Of a DNA stretch of 64,000 nt, positions 35,793-46,058 are shown piece after piece. Positions within the stretch are counted from its first letter, which is position 1; each line of letters opens with the position of its first letter. Location of the stretch: NCBI GenBank assembly GCA_963782255.1, contig CAWAIS010000001.1:1240001-1304000 (forward strand). Reading direction: 5' to 3'. Source of the DNA: Roseiarcus sp963782255 (GTDB lineage: Bacteria; Pseudomonadota; Alphaproteobacteria; Rhizobiales; Beijerinckiaceae). The notes below the pieces were generated by a model. It had not been told where the DNA came from, searched no databases, and saw only the letters and a list, made by a program, of their open reading frames with translations. Made by a program: the position numbers and the translations under genes.

Positions 35793-36076
35793 GGGTTGGC
35801 TCTATTTGAGGCGGAATTTGAGGCGGAGGGAAAGCGCGCATGCGAAAGCGGACCGCCGCTTGAAGGCAGCGACGCGAATGCAGAGCGATGAAGTGAAGGG
35901 CGGGATGCGCCTGTCGCGCTTCTCGACACTGCCCACTATGCCGCGAACGTCGTAAACAAGCAAGGATTTGTTTGTGGAAGACTTAATTTTTAGTCAGATA
36001 TACACTTTATTTCAGATAGTTAAGTCGATATGCTAACGTTCTGCCTGACGTAGGTTTCGGCTGCCACAGACGCGCG

Positions 36077-36935
36077 TCAATCCCGCAGGAGTTCGTTGAT
36101 GCCGGTCTTGGCGCGCGTCTGCGCATCGACTGTTTTCACGATCACGGCGCAATAGAGCGAGGGGCCGGGCGAGCCATCGGGCATGGGCTTGCCGGGGAGC
36201 GAGCCCGACACCACGACGGAATAAGGCGGCACGTAGCCAACGTGAACCTTGCCGGTCGCGCGGTCGATGATCTTGGTCGAGGCCGATATGAAGACGCCCA
36301 TCGAGATGACCGAGCCTTCGCCGACGATTACGCCCTCGACGACCTCCGAGCGCGCGCCGATGAAGCAGTCATCCTCAATAATGGTCGGGTTCGCCTGCAA
36401 CGGCTCGAGAACGCCGCCGATGCCGACCCCTCCGGAGAGGTGCACGTTCTTGCCGATCTGCGCGCAAGAGCCGACGGTGACCCAGGTGTCAACCATCGTC
36501 TTCGCGTCGACATAGGCGCCGAGATTGACAAAGCTTGGCATGAGAACGACGTCTTTGGCGATGAAGGCCGAGCGCCGCACGACGCAGCCCGGCACTGAGC
36601 GAAACCCCGCTTCACGATAGCGATTGTCGCCCCAGCCCTGGAATTTGGACGGGACCTTGTCCCACCATGTCGCGCCGCCCGGGCCTCCCTCAATGAGCGA
36701 ATTGTCGTTTAGGCGAAAGGAAAGCAGCACCGCCTTCTTCAACCATTGGTTCACTTTCCAGGAATTGGGGCCTGACGCACTGGGGATTTTCTCTGCCACG
36801 CGCGCTTTGCCCGAGTTCGAGCAGGTCGAGCGCCTTTTCGACTGCGTCACGCACGTCGCCCGCCGTAAGCGGCGAGATCTTCGCGCGGTCCGCGAAGGCG
36901 TCATCGATCATGTTCTGAAGGCAGGCGTCGGTCAT
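36077..36935 (-). pseudogene. dapD: Tetrahydrodipicolinate N-succinyltransferase, single-base frameshift
   Basis: Lysine/diaminopimelate pathway enzyme that succinylates tetrahydrodipicolinate. ATG 36935 starts MTDACLQNMIDDAFADRAKI through KALDLLELG. There one extra C (G on the coding strand) in CCC at 36810-36812 shifts the frame; the next frame continues GKARVAEKIP, VNQWLKKAVLLSFRLNDNSL and the left-handed beta-helix hexapeptide repeats (GAYVDAKTMVDTWVTVGSCA, IGKNVHLSGGVGIGGVLEPL) to the normal C terminus at 36077. Everything else is intact. dapD is normally essential for cell wall and lysine synthesis, so a sequencing error is the likelier explanation unless another copy exists. Confidence 0.9.
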
Positions 36936-37123
36936 GGCGGCTTGCGCGTCCTCATGAGAAAAAGGCGCGCGACATTTCCTTGCGACCTGACGGCTTGTCA
37001 ATGGAGGAGCAGAGGGTTGTGCGCCGAACCTTTTGGAACCCTCGCTTGAAGGGCAAAACTTAAGGAGCGAATTTAGCACTTGGCGCCCGCGCGTGCTTCG
37101 ACGAGCTTTGTCAGCGGCGCTTA

Positions 37124-37920
37124 GTAAAGGACGACCGATTTGCGTATGCCGCAGAGACGGACGCGGAATGGCGCATATTTGATTCTTTGCTTCCGGACCG
37201 TGGCGAACGTGGGCCGCCGATTGTGGACAGGCGGCGAACAGTCAATGGCATTCTCTGGGTCCTGCGCACCGGCGCGCCCTGGCGCGACATGCCGGCGCGC
37301 CATGGCAACTGGAACTCGGTGTTCGTCCGCTTCACGCGCTGGAGCAAGCTCGGGGTGTGGGACGCAGTGTTCGAGACGTTGGCGAACCTTGGCCCGCCGG
37401 CGGACGCCGAGCATGCCATCGACTCGACCATCGTGCGGGCGCATCAGCATGCAGCCGGCGTAAAAGGGGGAATCAAAATCAGGAGGCGCTTGGTCGCTCA
37501 CGCGGCGGCTTCTCGACCAAAATCCACCTGCGCACCGACGCCAAAGGACGGCCGCTCGTCTTCGAACTGACCGGCGGCGAAGCGCACGAGGTCAAAGGCT
37601 ACGATGCGTTGATGGAGCTTTGCGAAGCGCAGCCGGGGAAGCTCCTGGGCGACAAGGGCTACGACGCCGACGCAGATCCGCGATGACCTCAAAGACCGCG
37701 GCATCGAGCCGGTCATCCCGCCGAAATCGAACCGAAAAGAGCCAATCGATTACGACCGCGAGGCCTACAAGCGACGCAATATGATCGAGCGCTGCATCAA
37801 CGCACTCAAACAGTTCCGCCGCATCGCCACCCGCTATGAGAAACTGCCCGAGCTTTTCTCTCCATGCTATGCATCGGCGCGGCAAAGCTCTGGATCAAAA
37901 CTGTCAACACGGCCTACTAG
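37124..37920 (+). pseudogene. IS5-family transposase, multiply frameshifted
   Basis: Fragments in three frames reconstruct an IS5 (IS427-like) transposase: FDSLLPDRGERGPPIVDRRR, LWVLRTGAPWRDMPARHGNW, HAIDSTIVRAHQHAAGVKGG, then FSTKIHLRTDAKGRPLVFEL, LLGDKGYDAD, and DLKDRGIEPVIPPKSNRKEP, MIERCINALKQFRRIATRYE. At least two indels, near 37467 and 37675, break it, as does a missing end. The element ends were not found. Bases 37921-38173 to its right hold no gene I recognise and precede the CBS-protein gene. Confidence 0.85.
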
Positions 37921-38194
37921 GTCAGCCTCACTTTTCGCCTCGACGGATGGACGATCGCCCCGCATAGCAAACCGAGCCTCCAGTGGCTGTTTTTCAGATT
38001 AGCTCAACAAAGCGATGAGCCTGCCGCATTGCGATGGGGATAAGCTAAGGCTTATCGTTGCCTGACCAAAGTAGTAGTATTTGATACCTCGCGTCCAATA
38101 GTTGAAGTGAATTCAAAGTGCGAGATAGCTCTTAGTTTCAGTGAACCCCGGATCGATCTCTCGGCCCTGAACTATGCTTGTGAGGAAAATCCAA

Positions 38195-39391
38195 ATGACC
38201 GATGCGGCTCGAAGCGACCTCTCTAACGATCGACCGGCCTACCCTGTAAGGGAAAGAGTGGGCGCCGATTCGGCGGGAATGGCGTCGGGCCAGCCCGTTG
38301 GCTCGGGCTTAGCGCGCTTCTCAGTCGCTTCCGACAAGGCAGCGACCGGATCGCGCCGCCAACGTTCAGAAAGCGCTTCGCATCTGCTCGCGGGTGATTT
38401 CATGAGTTCGCCGGCGATTGCCGCTCGTGCGACAGAACCCGTGTCCTCGGTTGCGCGGCTCATGCTGGAGTCGGGCGTCGGCGGGGTTCCGGTGCTCGAT
38501 GCCGGCGAACGACCGGTCGGCATGGTGAGCGACGGCGATCTCCTGGGGCGTCGAGGCGAAGGAAGTCGCGATTGGTGGCTTGAGATGCTGGCCAAGCAGT
38601 CTCCGCCTACCGGCCTTTTCAATAGTGCTTTCGAGCGCCCGGTTGGCGAGGTCATGAGCGCACCCGTGATCACGATTTCGGCAAAAGCCTCCGTGCGGGA
38701 CATCACCGAGGCGTTCCAAGCGCACCGGATCAAGCGCCTGCCGGTGCTGGACGGCGAAAGGCTAGTCGGCGTTGTGAGCCGGGCGGACCTTCTCTGCATC
38801 GTTGATAGCTTGCCTGCTGCCCCGCCTGTCCGGCCCGGTGACGGCGGAGGACTCCTCGCCTTCTTGGAGTCCATGATCGGCGGCGCTTCGCTTCGCGGCG
38901 GACTGGAGCGCCCTCCCGAGCCGACGCAGGCCCCCGACCCGGAAAAGGACGCGGCGCCCAGCGACCTCTCTGCAGATGCGTTTTGCGACGCTGTCCGCGC
39001 ATGCAAGGCGGAATCGCTGGACCATAGGCAATCGTCCAAACATGAAGCGCAGCTTGAACGCCAGCGGCAGGTAAAGGCGCTCCTTGAGCAACATGTGAGC
39101 GACGCGCAGTGGAGCGAGATGCTCGACCGAGCCAAGCTCGCCGCGCGCAACGGCGAGCAGGAATTCATGATGCTGGGTTTCCCTTCGGATCTTTGCAGCG
39201 ACGGTGGCCGAAAGATCGACGTCGTCGAGGAGGGCTGGGAGGGGACGCTGCGCGGCGTGGCCGCCGAGCTCTACAGCCGCTGGCGAACGGAGCTCAAGCC
39301 GAGGGGTTTCGGCTTGAGCGCGCGGATCGTGAGTTACGAAGACGGCATCATCGGCGACATCGCCCTCTACCTGATCTGGAGGGGCGATTGA
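38195..39391 (+). CDS. Tandem-CBS-domain protein
   Basis: 398 residues from ATG 38195, chosen because TGAGGAA precedes it by 8 bases; an ATG seven codons upstream lacks such a site. CBS 1 is at about 65-115 (MSSPAIAARATEPVSSVARL, GVPVLDAGERPVGMVSDGDL) and CBS 2 at about 150-205 (MSAPVITISAKASVRDITEA, RLPVLDGERLVGVVSRADLL). A charged helical C-terminal third follows (KALLEQHVSDAQWSEMLDRA and a terminal IVSYEDGIIGDIALYLIWRG), unlike the BON domain often seen after tandem CBS. It probably senses adenylates. It is co-directional with the alcohol dehydrogenase and the DUF3141-pta-fabI-ackA operon, suggesting a stress or low-energy regulon; this is inference. Confidence 0.8.
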   Translation: MTDAARSDLSNDRPAYPVRERVGADSAGMASGQPVGSGLARFSVASDKAATGSRRQRSESASHLLAGDFMSSPAIAARATEPVSSVARLMLESGVGGVPVLDAGERPVGMVSDGDLLGRRGEGSRDWWLEMLAKQSPPTGLFNSAFERPVGEVMSAPVITISAKASVRDITEAFQAHRIKRLPVLDGERLVGVVSRADLLCIVDSLPAAPPVRPGDGGGLLAFLESMIGGASLRGGLERPPEPTQAPDPEKDAAPSDLSADAFCDAVRACKAESLDHRQSSKHEAQLERQRQVKALLEQHVSDAQWSEMLDRAKLAARNGEQEFMMLGFPSDLCSDGGRKIDVVEEGWEGTLRGVAAELYSRWRTELKPRGFGLSARIVSYEDGIIGDIALYLIWRGD

Positions 39392-39472
39392 CCAATCTCG
39401 GCAAGCCGGCGATCGGGCGAGTGCTGACATAGTCACCGACGCCCCACTTTCTGACGAAAAGGACCCAGGCAC

Positions 39473-40569
39473 ATGCAGAAGACGATGAAGGCCGCTGTCG
39501 TTCGCGCGTTCGGCAAGCCGCTCGCGATCGAGGAAATCCCGGTTCCCGAGCCGGGGCGCGGGGAAGTCCTGGTGAAGGTCATTGCCTGTGGCGTCTGCCA
39601 CACCGATCTCCATGCTGCGGACGGCGACTGGCCTGTGAAGCCGAAGCTGCCGTTCGTGCCGGGCCATGAGATCACGGGCGTCGTCGCGGCCTTGGCCCCG
39701 GAGTGACCAGCCTGAAGGAGGGCGACCCGGTTGGCGTCGCCTGGCTGCACGACGCCTGCCTGCGCTGCGAATATTGCGAGACGGGATGGGAGACCCTCTG
39801 CGAGCATCAACACAACACCGGCTACAGCTGCGACGGCGGTTTCGCCGAATATGTCATCGCCAGCGAGCGGTTCGCGGCCAAGCTGCCGGAGAATGTCGAT
39901 TACGTCCGCATGGCGCCCATTCTCTGTGCCGGCGTGACGACCTTCAAGGGACTGAAGGAAACGGAGGCGAGGCCGGGCGAATGGGTCGCGATTTCGGGAG
40001 CAGGCGGCCTGGGTCATCTTGCTATTCAGTACGCCAAGGCTATGGGGCTGCATGTGGCGGCGCTCGATGTCGCGGCGGACAAGCTCGCACTCGCCAAGGC
40101 GACGGGGGCGGAGGTCGCCGTTGACGCACGATCCCCGGACGCGGTGGCCGAAATCTTGAAGGCGACCGGCGGGGGGGCGCACGGCGTACTGGTTACTGCC
40201 GTGTCGCCGCCCGCCTTTTCGCAAGCGCTGAGCATTGTTCGCAAGAAGGGAACGGTTGCGCTTGTCGGGCTGCCTCCCGGCGCGTTTCCGACCCCCATCT
40301 TCGACGTAGTCCTCAAGCGAATTACCATCCGAGGCTCGATCGTCGGCACGCGCCATGATCTCGACGAAGCGATCGCCTTTGCCGCCGAGGGCAAGGTCGG
40401 CGCTCATTGCGAGACCACCACCCTCGAGCGTATCAACAGCGTGCTTTCCGATCTCAACGCTGGCCGAATCGACGGCCGCATGGTGCTTGATCTGGCCGGG
40501 GACAATTGGTTGAGCGCGCGGAAGAGCGGCACGGCCGCGCGCGCCGACAGTGGGATGGCGTTTGTTTGA
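39473..40569 (+). pseudogene. Zinc-dependent alcohol dehydrogenase (AdhP-like), frameshifted
   Basis: Class of NAD-dependent medium-chain zinc alcohol dehydrogenases. The first part MKAAVVRAFGKPLAIEEIPV has the catalytic-zinc ligands in CGVCHTDLHAADGDW and GHEITG. A missing G near 39691 shifts the frame into a stop at 39706. The next frame continues GPGVTSLKEGDPVGVAWLHD with the structural-zinc cysteines CLRCEYCETGWETLC, then the NAD fold ISGAGGLGHLAIQYAKAMGL, to TGA 40569. All motifs are there. It would convert primary alcohols such as ethanol to aldehydes. It stands 81 bases after the CBS gene. Confidence 0.85.
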
Positions 40570-40712
40570 ACGACCAAGACTGGAGCTCAATCCCCACCGG
40601 CTTCGCGCTTCACCAGTGCTAAGCCACTCCCGAAGAATGTCAGGATGGGCAAGAGAAAATCAAAGCCGATCTGCGTGGCGATTAACCGTAATGTGGGCCG
40701 AGGCAACACGCG

Positions 40713-42881
40713 ATGATGGAGAGTCAGTTGCACGATTCTACGATGCTCGACCAAGCGATGGAGTATTGGAAGGACGCGTGGCAGCGGAGCGTGCTAACAT
40801 TGGAGGCGCTGAATGAGAGGGGAAACATCCATCTCGCGCAAGCGGCGAAGGACGTGCGGAATGTGCTGAACTTCGCCAACGAGCTCATCCTTGACGCGCG
40901 CAAGCTGCCGCGCCCGGCCAATTATGGGCTTGTCCGCATCGTTCCGCCCGAAGGCGCGGTTGTCGATCCGACAAAACCGCCGATCGTCGTCGTCGATCCG
41001 CGCGCCGGCCATGGGCCAGGCATCGGGGGCATGAAACCCGACAGCGAGATCGGAGTGGCGATCCGCGCCGGCCATCCATGCTACTTCGTCGGCTTCTCGC
41101 CTGAGCCGATGCCGGGTCAGACGATCGAGGACGTCTGCCGCGCAGAAGCGGCGTTTATCGAAGAGGTCGCCCGTCGGCATCCCGACGCCGAGAGCAAGCC
41201 GATCGTCATCGCCAATTGCCAGGCCGGTTGGCAGACCATGATGACGGCCGCCATCCGCCCGGATCTGATGGGCCCGATCGTGGTCGCAGGCGCGCCGCTG
41301 TCGTATTGGGCAGGCGTCCGCGGCAAGAACCCAATGCGGTATACCGGAGGCATGCTCGGCGGCACGTGGCTCACCGCGCTCTCCGGAGACCTGGGCGCCG
41401 GCAAGTTCGACGGCGCCAACCTCATCGCCAATTTCGAGCAGCTCAATCCGGCAAACACGTTTTGGACGAAAGAATACAACGTCTATTCGAAGGTCGACAC
41501 CGAGAAGCAGCGCTTTCTCGAGTTTGAGACCTATTGGGGCAGCCCGGTCCTGCTGAACGCCGACGAAATTCAATGGATCGTCGACAACCTGTTCGTCGGC
41601 AACAAGCTTTCGACCTGGCAAATTCGCACCTCCGACGGAGTCCGGATCGACCTACGAAACATCAAGTCGCCGATCGTCTGCTTCTGTTCCTGGGGCGACA
41701 ACATCACGCCGCCGCAGCAGGCCCTCGACTGGATTCTCGACCTCTACGACAACGTCGACGAGATCGTGGCCAACGGCAAAACCATCGTCTACTCGCTGCA
41801 CCACACGATCGGGCATCTCGGCATTTTCGTTTCGGGCAAGGTCGCTTTGAAAGAGCACCAAGAGTTCGTTTCGTGCATCGACATGATCGACGCCATGCCG
41901 CCGGGGCTTTACGAGGCGACCATCACCGAGGCCACCGACAAGACCGAGAACCGCCAACTCATCGACGGCAAGTATCTCTTCCGTCTGGAAGCCCGGACGC
42001 TCGACGACATACGCGCCTTCGGCGTCAATAGTGCTGACGACGAGAAGCGTTTCGCCACGGTCGCGCGGGTCTCCGAGGTAAATCTCGGCCTCTATCGGAC
42101 CTTCGTCGAACCGTGGGTTCGGGCCATGACGACGGAGGGGACGGCCGAGGCCTTGCGCCAAATGCACCCGCACCGCTTCCGATTCCGCATTTTCTCTGAC
42201 GAAAACCCGTTTATGTTGCCGATCAAGGCGGCTGCCGCGGAGGCACGCTTAAATCGGGAGCCCGTCAGCCCGGACAATCCGTTCCTCTCATTCGAGAAGG
42301 CGGCGTCAGACTGGATTACGACCTGGCTTCAATCGTTGGGCGAGGCCCGCGACGCGATGACGGAAGCGACGTTCTTGAACACCTATGGGTCGCCGCTTAT
42401 CCAGGCCGCGGTCGGCCTCATGGCCGAACCGAATGCGGTCCCTGGTCACATCGAGCGCGATCTCGAGCGCGAGAGCGCCGCAGCCGAACTCGCTAACGCG
42501 CTCGAGCACCGCTTTGAGGCCGGCGGCGCGGACGAGGGCGCGCTTCGCGCATTGATCTACATCCGCAGGCCCGACGGCGCCGCTGACGAGCGCGGCTTCC
42601 GCATGCTGAAGATCATACGCGACACGAGAAAGGCGAACAGACAGCTGACGCTTTCTCAGTTCAAGGACCTGCTGAAGGAGCAATTCCAGCTCGTCCTGTT
42701 CGACGAAGAGCGGGCGATCAAGGCGCTGCCGAAGCTCGTCCATCCTGGCGAGCCTGAGTCCGACGCGGCGCTGGATGCCCTGCGGGCGCTCCTGGTGGCG
42801 CCGGGACCCTTGCCCACGGAAGAAAAGAGCCGGGTCGTCCGGGTCGAGAAGCTGCTCGGCGTGAAGCTGGTGAAAGTTTAA
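40713..42881 (+). CDS. DUF3141 protein, PHB-synthase-like alpha/beta hydrolase
   Basis: 722 residues. An alpha/beta-hydrolase core resembling polyhydroxyalkanoate synthases: PIVVVDPRAGHGPGIGGMKP, VIANCQAGWQTMMTAAIRPD with Cys as candidate nucleophile (a PhaC-like G-x-C-x-G variant), VCFCSWGDNITPPQQALDWI with Asp, and LHHTIGHLGIFVSGKVALKE with His. The C-terminal 300 residues are helical and family-specific. GAGG lies about 8 bases before ATG 40713. In Sinorhizobium meliloti a PHB-synthase-like gene precedes pta-ackA and is induced by phosphate starvation; the same order is seen here, with fabI between. The biochemical role is unproven. Confidence 0.85.
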   Translation: MMESQLHDSTMLDQAMEYWKDAWQRSVLTLEALNERGNIHLAQAAKDVRNVLNFANELILDARKLPRPANYGLVRIVPPEGAVVDPTKPPIVVVDPRAGHGPGIGGMKPDSEIGVAIRAGHPCYFVGFSPEPMPGQTIEDVCRAEAAFIEEVARRHPDAESKPIVIANCQAGWQTMMTAAIRPDLMGPIVVAGAPLSYWAGVRGKNPMRYTGGMLGGTWLTALSGDLGAGKFDGANLIANFEQLNPANTFWTKEYNVYSKVDTEKQRFLEFETYWGSPVLLNADEIQWIVDNLFVGNKLSTWQIRTSDGVRIDLRNIKSPIVCFCSWGDNITPPQQALDWILDLYDNVDEIVANGKTIVYSLHHTIGHLGIFVSGKVALKEHQEFVSCIDMIDAMPPGLYEATITEATDKTENRQLIDGKYLFRLEARTLDDIRAFGVNSADDEKRFATVARVSEVNLGLYRTFVEPWVRAMTTEGTAEALRQMHPHRFRFRIFSDENPFMLPIKAAAAEARLNREPVSPDNPFLSFEKAASDWITTWLQSLGEARDAMTEATFLNTYGSPLIQAAVGLMAEPNAVPGHIERDLERESAAAELANALEHRFEAGGADEGALRALIYIRRPDGAADERGFRMLKIIRDTRKANRQLTLSQFKDLLKEQFQLVLFDEERAIKALPKLVHPGEPESDAALDALRALLVAPGPLPTEEKSRVVRVEKLLGVKLVKV

Positions 42882-42896
42882 GATAGGAGCCTGACA

Positions 42897-43853
42897 ATGG
42901 TGGATGAATCCGAACCGACCGGCGGCGAGAAATATAGGCGCCTGATAGCCGCGGCCCAGAAGGCGACGAAAATCAAAGTGGCTGTTGCGCACCCCTGCGA
43001 CGACGTCTCGCTTGGCGGCGCGATCGAGGCCCACAAGCTCGGGCTCATCGACCCGATCCTGGTCGGCCCGCCGGAGCGCATTCGAAACGCGGCGAGAGAC
43101 ACCGGGCTCGATATCAGCCCGTTCGAGCTCGTCGCGTCGGCGCACAGTCATGATTCAGCGGCGAAGGCGGTCGGCCTCGTTACGGCCGGCCGGGTCGAGG
43201 CGTTGATGAAGGGCAGTCTCCACACCGACGAACTTATGGGAGCGGTGGTCGCGCGCGAGGGCGGAATCCGCACCGAGCGCCGGATCAGCCACTGCTTCAT
43301 CATGGATGTGCCCGGCCATGCCGAGCCGCTCATCATTACCGACGCGGCGGTCAACATCGCCCCTGATCTCGACGCCAAGGTCGACATCATCCAGAACGCG
43401 ATCGATCTCGCGCATGCGATGGGCGCGCCCGAGGTGCGCGTGGCGATCCTCAGCGCGCTGGAGACGGTAACGTCGAAGGTTCCGTCCACGATCGAAGCCG
43501 CGGCCTTATGCAAGATGGCGGACCGTGGTCAGATCACGGGAGCGCTGCTCGACGGGCCGCTCGCGCTCGACAACGCGATCAGCCCGGAGGCGGCGGCGAT
43601 CAAGAAGATCGTCTCCCCCGTCGCGGGACGCGCCAACGTGCTGGTCGTTCCGGATCTCGAGGCGGGCAACATGCTCGCCAAGAGCCTCTCCTTTCTCGCC
43701 GATGCGGACGCCGCCGGCATCGTGCTCGGGGCGCGCGTTCCGGTCATTCTGACGAGCCGTGCCAACTCGCTCTTAACTCGCCTCGCGTCTTGCGCCGTGG
43801 CGGTCATGGTCGCGGCGGCGCGGCGCAAGTCGACGGCTCCGTCTATTCATTGA
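42897..43853 (+). CDS. pta: Phosphate acetyltransferase
   Basis: 318 residues, the short Pta/Ptb type. Blocks include IKVAVAHPCDDVSLGGAIEA, GRVEALMKGSLHTDELMGAV, RISHCFIMDVPGHAEPLIIT with DAAVNIAPDLDAKVDIIQNA, and ITGALLDGPLALDNAISPEA with ANVLVVPDLEAGNMLAKSLS. It interconverts acetyl-CoA and acetyl phosphate. A 15-base gap separates it from the DUF3141 gene, and fabI follows 15 bases later, then ackA, so these four genes form an operon. Confidence 0.92.
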   Translation: MVDESEPTGGEKYRRLIAAAQKATKIKVAVAHPCDDVSLGGAIEAHKLGLIDPILVGPPERIRNAARDTGLDISPFELVASAHSHDSAAKAVGLVTAGRVEALMKGSLHTDELMGAVVAREGGIRTERRISHCFIMDVPGHAEPLIITDAAVNIAPDLDAKVDIIQNAIDLAHAMGAPEVRVAILSALETVTSKVPSTIEAAALCKMADRGQITGALLDGPLALDNAISPEAAAIKKIVSPVAGRANVLVVPDLEAGNMLAKSLSFLADADAAGIVLGARVPVILTSRANSLLTRLASCAVAVMVAAARRKSTAPSIH

Positions 43854-43868
43854 GAGGCGATTTTGAGC

Positions 43869-44651
43869 ATGAATGACGGACCGTTGCGCCCAGTGCTGGC
43901 GGGGCAAAAGGCGCTCGTCGTCGGCATCGCCAACGAGGATTCCATCGCCTACGGCTGCGCCAAGGCGTTCCGGTCCGTCGGGGCCGACCTCGCCGTTTCG
44001 TGGCTGAACGAGAAGGCGCGGCCCTTTGTCGAACCGCTCGCCCGAGAGCTCGAAACCTCGATCACGGGCGAGGTCGACGTTTCCGTCCCGGGGCAGCTGG
44101 AGGCGATCTTCGAGCAGATTCGCACAAGATGGGGCAAGCTGGACATTCTCGTCCATTCGATCGCCTTCGCGCCCAGGGCCGATCTTCAGGGCGGGCTTCT
44201 CAACTGTTCCGCCGAAGGCTTTGCTAAGGCGATGGACGTTTCCTGCCATTCCTTCGTCAGAATGGCCAAGCTCGCCGCGCCGTTGATGACAAACGGCGGC
44301 GCGATGTTCGCCATGAGCTATCTTGGCGCGAACCGGGTGGTCGCGAACTACAACGTCATGGGCCCGGTCAAGGCGGCGTTGGAGGCCGCCTGCCGCTACT
44401 TGGCTTATGAACTCGGGCCTCAAGGGATCCGGGTGCACGCGATTTCGCCGGGCCCGCTGAAGACGCGGGCGGCGTCGGGCCTGAAGCATTTCGAGCTCAT
44501 GCTGAACGAAGCCGCGCACAAGGCGCCCTTGGGCGAGCTTATCGACATCATGGACGTCGACTATGCCTGCGCCTATCTGGCGACGCCCTTCGCCAAGCGC
44601 ATCACCGGCGAATTGGTGTACGTCGATGGCGGCGCCAATCTCGTCGCTTGA
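43869..44651 (+). CDS. fabI: Enoyl-ACP reductase, FabI family
   Basis: 260-residue short-chain dehydrogenase fold. It begins MNDGPLRPVLAGQKALVVGI, with the FabI-type nucleotide loop GIANEDSIAYGCAKAF. The catalytic Y-x6-K is YNVMGPVK in ANYNVMGPVKAALEAACRYL. FabI reduces enoyl-ACP with NADH; copies in pta-ackA operons may be specialised. Start ATG 43869 is preferred to TTG 43863. The stop overlaps or abuts the ackA leader. Confidence 0.9.
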   Translation: MNDGPLRPVLAGQKALVVGIANEDSIAYGCAKAFRSVGADLAVSWLNEKARPFVEPLARELETSITGEVDVSVPGQLEAIFEQIRTRWGKLDILVHSIAFAPRADLQGGLLNCSAEGFAKAMDVSCHSFVRMAKLAAPLMTNGGAMFAMSYLGANRVVANYNVMGPVKAALEAACRYLAYELGPQGIRVHAISPGPLKTRAASGLKHFELMLNEAAHKAPLGELIDIMDVDYACAYLATPFAKRITGELVYVDGGANLVA

Positions 44652-44668
44652 CCGAAAGAGGACTACTC

Positions 44669-45844
44669 GTGACGAAATCCATTGCTGTGATTAACGCCGG
44701 GTCATCGAGCATCAAGTTCGCCATCTACGAGGCGAGCGATAGCGAGAGCTGCCTTTTCCGGGGACAGGTCGAGGGTATCGGGGTTAAGCCGCTTCTCAAG
44801 GTCTCTGACGCTGCTGGCGCTGGGGTCGAGGAGCGGAGCTTCGACCCGCACGGCTTCGACCACGGCGCGGCCACGCGCGAGATCATCGAGCTGGCGCGCA
44901 GGTTGCTCGTCGAAGGTTCGGTTGTCGGCGTAGGACACCGCGTGGTCCACGGCGGCATAAAGTACGCAAGCCCCGTGCGCGTCACCGAAACTGTGCTCAA
45001 CGACCTCGCCGAGCTCACGCCGCTCGCGCCCCTGCATGAGCCGCACAATGTCGCGCCCATGCGCGCGATTATGAAGGCTGCGCCGCAGCTTCCACAGATC
45101 GCCTGCTTCGACACGGCGTTCCATCGCACCCAATCCAACCTGGCGCAGGCGTTCGCCCTGCCGCGGCGCTTCTCTGAGGAGGGCGTTCGCCGCTATGGGT
45201 TTCACGGCCTCTCCTACGAGTTCCTCGCGTCGCGCCTGAAGGAGCTCGCGCCGGAGCTCGCCAGCGGGCGGATCGTCTTCGCTCACTTGGGCAATGGCGC
45301 GAGCCTGTGCGCGGTTAAGGACGGCCGCAGCGTCGCCTCGACCATGGGGTTCACCGCCGTCGATGGCCTCGTGATGGGAACGCGCTGCGGGTCAATCGAT
45401 CCCGGCGCGATCCTGTACATGATGCAGCGTCACGGCATGGACGCCGCGGCGATCGAGGATCTGATCTACCGGCAATCGGGTCTCCTCGGCGTGTCCGGCA
45501 TTTCTTCGGACATGCGCGCGTTGCGCGCCTCAGCCGATCCGGCGGCGAAGGAGGCGATCGCGCTCTTCGTCTATCGCATCGTGCGGGAATTGGGCTCGCT
45601 CGTCGCGGCCTTGGGCGGCATCGATGGGCTCGTGTTCTCCGCTGGAATCGGCGAACGCGACGCCTTGACCCGCGCCGAGGTTGTCGAAGGCTCACGCTGG
45701 ACGGGCGCCATTCTCGATCCCGCGCGAAACGAACACACCCGCGAGGGACTGATCAGCGCTGACAACTTGTCCGTTGCGGTCTGGGTCATCCCGACCGACG
45801 AGGAGCGCCTGATAGCGCGCCATACCGCGGCGATGCTTCAATAG
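44669..45844 (+). CDS. ackA: Acetate kinase
   Basis: 391 residues from GTG 44669, preceded by AGAGGA at 7 bases. It starts VTKSIAVINAGSSSIKFAIY. Signatures: HRVVHGGIKYASPVRVT, FDTAFHRTQ (catalytic region), RRYGFHGLSYEFLASRLKEL, IVFAHLGNGASLCAVKDGRS and MGTRCGSIDPGAILYMM. Makes ATP and acetate from acetyl phosphate, the product of Pta. The last gene of the DUF3141-pta-fabI-ackA operon. Downstream bases 45845-46058 hold no recognisable gene. Confidence 0.94.
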   Translation: MTKSIAVINAGSSSIKFAIYEASDSESCLFRGQVEGIGVKPLLKVSDAAGAGVEERSFDPHGFDHGAATREIIELARRLLVEGSVVGVGHRVVHGGIKYASPVRVTETVLNDLAELTPLAPLHEPHNVAPMRAIMKAAPQLPQIACFDTAFHRTQSNLAQAFALPRRFSEEGVRRYGFHGLSYEFLASRLKELAPELASGRIVFAHLGNGASLCAVKDGRSVASTMGFTAVDGLVMGTRCGSIDPGAILYMMQRHGMDAAAIEDLIYRQSGLLGVSGISSDMRALRASADPAAKEAIALFVYRIVRELGSLVAALGGIDGLVFSAGIGERDALTRAEVVEGSRWTGAILDPARNEHTREGLISADNLSVAVWVIPTDEERLIARHTAAMLQ

Positions 45845-46058
45845 GCGGGCGCAGTTCCGCTCTATTGAGGCTGGGCGCCTTCCACGGATGATCGCCCTGT
45901 TGGAGCCGGCATCTTTTTTCGTTACCCGACTGCCGCGGCCAACCTCGCTGTGGCCGCGATCGATGAGGCCGAGCAGATTGCGCTTGGTTTTCTTCCCGAT
46001 GCGCTTCCGCGGCTTCCTGAGTTAATTTTGCGCCACAGGAGCAGCGGGGTTTGCACAC

